Assembly: GCF_050003625.1 (NCBI RefSeq)
Contig: NC_134399.1
Coordinates: 219,102,975-219,166,974, forward strand
Direction of reading: 5' to 3'
Source: Haematobia irritans
Taxonomy: Eukaryota; Arthropoda; Insecta; Diptera; Muscidae
DNA: 64,000 nucleotides
Part shown: positions 57,834-64,000 of the stretch, piece after piece
Position numbering within the stretch: the stretch's first letter is position 1
Layout: every line of letters begins with the position of its first letter
The notes under the pieces: generated by a model
The model's input: only the letters and a program-made list of their open reading frames with translations
Told to the model about the DNA's origin: nothing
Databases searched by the model: none
Translations under genes and position numbers: made by a program

Positions 57834-59595
57834 GGAACTACGGTCCTTTCGTTATTGCCACATAAAAAGTAATTGCCACTCTGGCTTCTACTACCATAAC
57901 TTTCTGATTAAAACAACTTATATATTGAAATTTATCAAAAGCCCAATTTTAATTGTTCATAATTCAATAACAAAATATTGCATGATATTTATTATGTTAT
58001 TAAATTTTTAGTTTATTGTAAAAAAATACAAATGTTTATCATTTAAGTACATACTTATCGATGACCTTACATTTTCAAAAATCTACAATTTAAAAAAGAT
58101 GAAAATGAAATTCATAATTACAAATTTACACTTGTGTATAAATTTTAATTTTCGAAGACATTTGTGAACATTTTTTCAAATTAGAAAATTTTTTGATATT
58201 GTTAGCAAATGCAATATGACAATTAACATGACAACACAAATATTTGTCAAATGTGTTTATCACATTTTTATTATGTTCTAACAAGTGCACAACAAATTTT
58301 TATTTAAAAAAAATGCGCAAAAAAATTAAGCACTATTTAGAAAATAAATTGATTTTTTCTTACACCAAGAGATTAGATGTAAGAAAAACTTAAAGAGTAT
58401 TCAAACCATATTGGTTGAATTTCATGACTTCTGCAGTTGTATTTCTGAGTTGAATTTTTTATCCGATTCGGGGATTGAACCTATTGAGCCATTTATAAAA
58501 ATTCAAAATTTACACCAGCTTAATTTTTATGAACTTTATGTTGTGATTTTTAATTTCCCCCACTTTCCATCAACTTGACCAATATAAAATTTCTTATAGC
58601 ATTATTTTATTTTCAGATAAAACATTTCTTATATAGTCAATAAATCGTATTCTTTAAATTTTATTATTGTTATTGGTGTTCTTTAGTGTTTTTTTTTCAA
58701 AAAATTTTATGTTTACGGTATTTTTTGGCATTTTTATGACTTAAATATGGCAAATGGAGAATATAAAAGAGAATAACAGCGTTTTCGTTTCGTTTGTGGC
58801 TCAATTCTATTGTTGGCTTAGTGAAGTCTTATTTAGCTGTTCTTTGTTTGGTTTTGATACTGTATAGTATAGTATTTTGGCCATATAGTATTTTGGCTTT
58901 TAACCACTTTTGGCTTTCAACCAAAAAGTCTAATAAAATAGCAACAAAAATCATATGATGCTAAAAAAAAACTCATAGTTTATTTGTTTTTGGAATTGTA
59001 TTTTTTGGTACAACTTATTTTTATATCAAAAAAAAAAACTTAAGTCTTAATGAAAATAGAATGCCAATAAAATAGAAGAATTAAAATCACAGGGCATTCA
59101 AGCCGAACAATAAAAAGACCGTTTAGTAGCCAACATAAAGTAGAGATTTTCGCACTTTTTGAAAAATATTGAGTATGATTTTAGAGATTTTAGAGAATGA
59201 CTGAGAAAAGTAGATCAACAAAACATCTACATAGATAACATAATAGATCCAACTAATTTATAAACTGAAACTGCTGAAATTACAAAAATGATTTTGTTTT
59301 TTCAATTTTCAATTTTTATTCATCCAAAATCATCTTATTGAGAAAAATGATAGTATCAATAAATAAAGCCAATTAAAAAAATTATTTGGACGAGCTAATA
59401 TCCGTTTTTGATTGTTGGTTTGACAATTACTTAAATTCCTTAAAAAACGCGTATTTTAGGAGTTCTAGATGGATGAATGAATTGGCGTTGGTGGTTTTTG
59501 ATGATGATGATGACCACGATGAAGTCTCTCCCCAATATTTTCCCACATCTCACACATATTTTGCAAATGAAGTACAATACTAAAAAATTAATAAA
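57834..59595. other. Gene-free stretch
   Basis: AT-rich, no recognised repeat family. There is a (GAT)n run at about 59499-59513 within a frame encoding VFDDDDDHDE, which arises from the microsatellite. No gene called. Confidence 0.45.
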
Positions 59596-60867
59596 AACAA
59601 GTATATATGGCCGTAAGTTCGGCCAGGCCGAATCTTACGTACCCTCCACCATGGATTGCGTAGAAACTTCTACGAAAGACCGTCAATCGAATTTCTTGGG
59701 TTGTGGTATCTTAAATCGTTTTCTAAATTGTGAGTTAGTCCATACGTGGTATATATTAGACAAAAAATGTATGTGTAAGTCTACATATAATTACGATTCG
59801 ATATGGACCGGGATCGGTTTATATGGGGGCTATATATGATTATGGACTCATATGGACCACTTTTGGCATGGTTGTTAAATATCATATACTACCACCACGT
59901 ACCAAATTTCAACCACATCGGATGAATTTTGCATCTCCAAAAGGCACCGGAGGTCAAATCTGGGGATCGGTTTATATGGGGGCTATATATAATTATGGAC
60001 TGATATGAACCAATTCCTGCATGGTTGTTGGATACCATATAATAACATCACGTACCAAATTTCAACCGAAGCGGATGAATTTTGCTCTTCCAAGGGGCTC
60101 CGGAGGTCAAATCTGGGGATCGGTATATATGGGGGCTATATATAATTATGGACCGATATCTACCAATTTTTGCATGGGTATTTGAGGCCATATATTATCA
60201 CCACGTACCAAATATCAACTGAATCAGATGAATTTTGGTCTTCCAAGAGGCTCCGGAGGTCAAATCTGGTGATCGGTTTATATGGGGGCTATATATAATT
60301 ATGGACCGATGTGGACCAATTTTTGCATGGTTGTTAAAGACCATATATTAACACCATGTACCAAATTTCAGGCGGTTCGGATGAAATTTATTTCTCTTAG
60401 AGGCTCCGCAAGCCAAATCGGGGGATCGGTTTATATGGGGGCTATATATAATTATGGACCGATGTGGACCAATTTTTGCATGATTTTTAAAGACCATATA
60501 TTAACACCATGTACCAAATTTCAGCCGGATCGGATGAAATTTGCTTCTCTTGGAAGCTTCGCAAGCTAAATTTGGGGGTCCGTTTATATGGGGGCTATAC
60601 GTAAAAGTTGACCGATATGGCCCATTTACAATACCATCCGACCTACATCAATAACAACTACTTGTGCCAAGTTTCAAGTCGATAGCTTGTTTTGTTCGGA
60701 AGTTAGCGTGATTTCAACAGACGGACGGACGGACATGCTTAGATCGACTCAGAATTTCACCGGGACCCACAATATATATACTTTATGGGGTCTTAGAGCA
60801 ATATTTCGATGTGTTACAAACAGAATGACAAAGTTAATATATCCCCCATCCTATGGTGGAGGGTATA
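59596..60867 (-). mobile_element. HINE family B, copy 4, full length
   Basis: Left AACAAGTATATATGGCCGTA, AGTTCGGCCAGGCCGAATCT; right CCCATCCTATGGTGGAGGGTATA. It contains about five 153-bp units (GGGGGCTATATATAATTATG markers at 59826, 59979, 60132, 60286 and 60437, intervals 153, 153, 154 and 151), and CAGACGGACGGACGGACATG. It has no 29-bp array and is the most compact complete copy (1.27 kb). Confidence 0.88.
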
Positions 60868-61416
60868 AAAATTTTAGTGATATTTTTAAATATATTTAGT
60901 GATGTTTCCAAATATTTTTAGTGATATTTTTATACACTGTGGAACAGGGTGTTATAAGTTAGTGCATATGTTTGCAACACCCAGAAGGAGACGCGATACA
61001 CATGGTGTATTTGGAAATAATGCTCAAGGTGGGTCCCTGAGTCGATCTAGCCATGTCCGTCCATCTGTCTGTGAACACATTTTTGTGATCAAAGTCTACA
61101 CGCAAAGAAAAAAAAACGTTTGGAAAACGTGTACCGAAACATTTTTCTTTTTTTAGAGTTTTTTGAATTGCTTCGAAAATTTTAAACTTTTATCACCAAA
61201 AAAAATCGTTTGTTACAAAATTTTTATTTTTTCAATAAAAAAAGTTATTTTTGAAACAACAACACAGTCCATTTCGTTTTCTGACTTTAGGTCTTTAATA
61301 AGACACATTTTACAGTTCAAAATTTAATATAGTACAATGTAATGTTGAACATTTTTTCGGAATCTTCCGAACATATGTGGAATATATGTAAAAAAAAAGC
61401 AAACACAAAAAAACTT

Positions 61417-61491
61417 TGGTCGAAGCAGGGATCGAACCTACGACCCTTTGCATGCAAGTCGAACGTAGCAACCACTGCTCCACGGCGCCAA
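61417..61491 (-). mobile_element. tRNA-like SINE head or tRNA pseudogene
   Basis: On the reverse strand GGCGCCGTGGAGCAGTGGTT (box A TGGAGCAGTGG), CTTGCATGCAAAGGGTCGTA, and GGTTCGATCCCTGCTTCGAC (box B GGTTCGATCCC). The T arm pairs (GTAGG/CCTGC), but the acceptor stem does not, so a functional tRNA is unlikely. The TTGCAT...GGTCGTAGGTTCGAT string matches the head of the SINE at 44832-45178. Confidence 0.65.
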
Positions 61492-61603
61492 ACTAAATGT
61501 TTGTTTCTGTTAAATAAACTTTGTTTATTCGGTTCGTGGGCGCCGCAAGCTATGCTATATAAATATAACTTATATGGATAATTATTTATTGATGACCATA
61601 ACA

Positions 61604-61676
61604 GGTACATAGCTCAGTGGTAAGTGTGTTGGCTTACAAAGTGCATGGTCCGCGGCTCGATTCTCCGTCCAGGCGA
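61604..61676 (+). mobile_element. Second tRNA-like pol III head
   Basis: GGTACATAGCTCAGTGGTAA carries a consensus box A (TAGCTCAGTGG), and GCGGCTCGATTCTCCGTCCA a box B-like GGCTCGATTCT. A poly-A stretch follows. Acceptor pairing is poor. Oriented opposite to the preceding tRNA-like segment, about 112 bp away. Confidence 0.55.
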
Positions 61677-62503
61677 AAGGTAAAAAAAAATTTTAAAAAT
61701 TTATAAAATCGTATAATTTCTTTTACATTGTTGGTATTACAGGAAAAGGTGTTAAGAACTAAAAAATCTCGTGGATGTGAGAAAGATGTCAGGAAAAATG
61801 CAATTAGCAAGAAAACAATGTTTTGTTTTTGAGTTAGTCTTTATGAAATTGTGGAAAAGAATAAACGTTGGAAAATAATAAACGTTTATCACAAAAAGTA
61901 TATACTTTTCTTCCAAATACACTTCCTTACAGCGAAAAGCAAATGAGACACGAACTTTGTTTGTCTAAAATTTCGTTTGGGAGGAAAGAATTATTTTTTT
62001 GAGTGTAATATAGTCGGCCCCGCCCGACTTTAGACTTTCCTTACTTGTTTTTAGATATATTTCTGTGTGCGAAGGATATGTTTCAATTCTATTTTACTTA
62101 TTTCGAATTAATCCACTTCTATTAGTTTTGCTTTCAATTGGTTCAGCTCAATTTTTATACAATTCAATTTTATACAATGAAATTATTTTATATTATTTTT
62201 CAATTAATTTCATTTCAATCCAGGAAATAGACCCTCGATCTATCTATTGAATTATATTACTTTTCGTTTCATTAGTAAACTTATTTTTATTTCAAAAAGA
62301 AAAAGCTGTTCAAATATACACATAAAAGTACTAAACAAAAATTAAGTATTTGTGTCAAAAAAAAATTTTTTTTGAGTTTTTTTTTATATGAGGAACACGA
62401 AATTTTTTTTAATGAATACTCAAACACCTGTGCAAGCGAAAAAAATGTTTCAGAAATGACATAATTATATTACGATATTGATATTTATTTTAGGAAAAAA
62501 ACA

Positions 62504-62625
62504 AACAAGTATATACGACCATAATTTTGGTCGGACCTAATCTTATGTTAAATGCCCACCGCCATGAATTAATTACAATCGTTTCATTTGAAAACTCTTC
62601 GTCGTAACGGGTTATTTAAAAATGC
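62504..62625 (-). mobile_element. HINE family C, terminal fragment
   Basis: AACAAGTATATACGACCATA, TTTGGTCGGACCTAATCTTA, GCCCACCGCCATGAATTAAT and TTGAAAACTCTTCGTCGTAA are the reverse complement of the last 120 bp of the complete family C copy (51120-51249). Confidence 0.75.
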
Positions 62626-62628
62626 ATA

Positions 62629-62910
62629 TACACACAAACAATAATTTTTGAATGCAATCAAGAAATTAATTGGTCCAATTAATTTTTAATTGAAATGTCT
62701 TCAATCACCGAAATGATGGTATCAATCACTGAAGTCAATTAAAAAATTAATTGATCCGATTAAAAAATTAATTGATTGACTCTTAATTTTTGTGATTGTC
62801 TTTTTTTAATTTCAAAATTTGTTAAATCACTTAAAATTTTAATTAAGTAGTTTTTAAAATTCAATTAAAATTTTTATTGGAAATATTTTGTTGAAAATTT
62901 TTTCTGTGTA
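62629..62910 (+). mobile_element. AT-rich 'attaatt' MITE, diverged copy
   Basis: Starts TACACACAAACAATAATTTT and ends GAAAATTTTTTCTGTGTA, with AATTGAAATGTCTTCAATCA in the middle. It follows directly on the HINE-C fragment. Confidence 0.75.
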
Positions 62911-63301
62911 TAGAATTTTAGGTGGATTTGGTAACAATAATCCCCCAGGCAAACATATATATCAAAACATGAAGCATAATAAATATAGAGATACAAAAAT
63001 GGAAAATTAGTCAATTTTTTAATCTCTATAATTATTACGCTTCTCCTCCAAACATTGATCTCAACCTTACCCTATTTTTTGGTTATGATGGGATACTTAC
63101 GTGAAACTGCATATATAACAAATAAATAAATAAAATTGTGAGTAAATTTTACACAATTTTTTTTTTAAATATTAAGTCGAAATTTCTGTAAAAATTACAA
63201 GGATTGTATCAAAATGTAATCAAAATAAAATAAAATAAAATTTCTTTAAAATAACGAAATTTTAATTAAAAGAAAGTTTTTTTTTTGAAAAAAAAAACTT
63301 A

Positions 63302-64000
63302 AAGGGTGATACGGTCAAAATTTGGTTAATATAAACTTGACGTATTTCTTTCAATTTTGCATTTAAAAAACCTGAACACCCCTCATTTTGAAGGTGTGTG
63401 TGTGTAGAATGTTGCTCCTATTTCGATTTTGGAATTCACTCTTCAGTTGTCAAACTGCCGTCCAAGCAAGAAGAGCAGCGTATCAAAATTTTGCTCGCGC
63501 ATCGCGAAAATCCGAGCTACTCGCACGCAAAGCTGGCAAAATCGCTAAAAGTTGCCAAATCAACCGTTACAAATGTAATTAAAGTGTTGGGGGAACGTTT
63601 GTCGACAGCCAGGAAGTCGAAAACCGGAAGCCGCTGAGACGACAAAGAGATTTGCCGGTAGTTTCAAGCGAAACCCTAACCTCTCTCTCCGAGATGCCGC
63701 AAATAAGCTGGGTGTATCGTCTACAACCGTGCATCGAGCCAAAAAACGAGCCGGACTATCGACTTACAAGAAGGTAGTGACTCCAAATCGCGATGATATA
63801 CAAAATACGACGGCCAAAGCGCGATCCCGGAGGCTGTACACGACGATGCTGACGAAGTTTGACTGCGTGGTAATGGACGACGAAACATACGTCAAAGCCG
63901 ACTACAAGCAGCTTCCGGGACAGGAGTTTTATACGGCAAAAGGGGAAAGGTAGCAGATATTTTCAAGCACATAAAACTGTCAAAGTTCGCAAAGAAATAT
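63302..64000 (+). mobile_element. Tc1/mariner-type element, 5' portion (runs off the window)
   Basis: Left end AAGGGTGATACGGTCAAAAT preceded by TA (63300-63301), the expected target dinucleotide. A non-coding leader of about 95 bp leads into a transposase gene. The right end is outside the window. Confidence 0.85.
63398..64000 (+). pseudogene. mariner/Tc1 transposase, frameshifted, 3' end outside window
   Basis: The N-terminal frame (63398-63637) contains KLPSKQEEQRIKILLAHREN and AKLAKSLKVAKSTVTNVIKV, a helix-turn-helix DNA-binding domain. After TGSR a stop and +1 shift lead to SFKRNPNLSLRDAANKLGVS and TVHRAKKRAGLS, the second helix-turn-helix, and to FDCVVMDDETYVKADYKQLP, where MDDETY holds the first catalytic aspartate. 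A second frameshift near 63945 is needed to continue as GKVADIFKHIKLSKFAKKY. Two frameshifts mean it is inactive, but sequence identity to a working protein still looks high. The start at 63398 is nominal. Confidence 0.88.

Larger units (their letters stand above)
61099..62005. mobile_element. CAC-ended element with two tRNA-like segments
   Basis: Left end CACGCAAAGAAAAAAAAACG; right end, reverse complement, CACTCAAAAAAATAATTC. It is flanked by TA on both sides. It contains CTTCCTTACAGCGAAAAGCA (also at 29960) and two convergently placed tRNA-like sequences. The ends are poorly matched after the first dozen bases, so the element boundary is tentative. Confidence 0.5.
60931..62049 (+). mobile_element. 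HINE family A, copy 3, with nested insert
   Basis: Left end TATACACTGTGGAACAGGGT, TTGCAACACCCAGAAGGAGA and CCATGTCCGTCCATCTGTCT; right end TAATATAGTCGGCCCCGCCC, CTTTAGACTTTCCTTACTTGTT. The hairpin is eroded (the GCGCCA stretch is missing). The whole 153-bp array is absent and a CAC-ended insert (61099-62005) takes its place. Confidence 0.8.

Noticed and set aside
59386..59583. 65-aa frame with poly-Asp
   Set aside because: The Asp run is a (GAT)n microsatellite; no flanking splice or start support.
61417..61491. Functional tRNA gene
   Set aside because: Acceptor stem does not pair, and the sequence matches the head of a SINE family.

Overview
This window looks like gene-poor, AT-rich nuclear DNA of a higher (calyptrate) fly, most likely a muscid. 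I infer this from transposon families with DINE-1/INE-1-like architecture, tRNA-headed SINEs, mariner remnants, long homopolymer tracts and very low GC. The species is inferred, not proven. I see no convincing complete host protein-coding gene. Almost every long reading frame is a by-product of tandem repeats or a shadow of a transposon relic. One 87-nt open segment at 42134-42220, ending in a good splice-donor context, is the best candidate for a host exon.

Layout. 1-7000: a 783-bp-spaced tandem duplication and many copies of an AT-rich inverted-repeat MITE, then a terminal-inverted-repeat element carrying a 29-bp tandem array. 7068-10230: a block with a dozen copies of a motif matching the retroviral-type primer binding site for tRNA-Lys, followed by a decayed mariner transposase. 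11070-13255: a 29-bp array split by a large palindrome. 15206-19822: two joined Helitron-like (HINE) elements of families A and C, then the 5' half of a dead non-LTR retrotransposon with a 2A-like motif, a zinc finger and an endonuclease that has lost catalytic residues. 20352-22579: a complete HINE of family B. 23986-25975: a hAT-type element with a perfect 8-bp target duplication. 27505-29905: a complete family A HINE. 31575-36420: a 4.9-kb 29-bp mega-array that switches orientation. 38181-41840: a truncated HINE, then a 29-bp array with a duplicated TA-flanked MITE. 42640-45790: a retroelement leader duplicated with tRNA-Lys-type PBS motifs, then a family B HINE carrying a 29-bp array and a SINE. 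47333-47530: a mariner scrap. 47882-51249: a complete family C HINE. 52416-57833: a second, inverted hAT copy swollen to 5.4 kb by 29-bp repeats and itself hit by a non-LTR retrotransposon and a MITE with a 10-bp target duplication. 59596-62049: HINEs of families B and A, the latter with tRNA-like inserts. 63302-64000: a frameshifted mariner/Tc1 transposase running off the window.

How the parts fit together. Three sequence-diverged HINE families share one plan: a TATACCC...GGGTATA hairpin at one end, a (GTCY)n microsatellite, an internal array of about 153-bp units, and a GC-rich hairpin followed by CTTGTT at the other end. A separate 29-bp minisatellite is carried inside at least three transposon types and expands from about 300 bp to more than 4 kb, giving more target for later insertions. 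Several unrelated short MITEs share CAC-type ends and 2-bp target duplications, which suggests a common transposase source.
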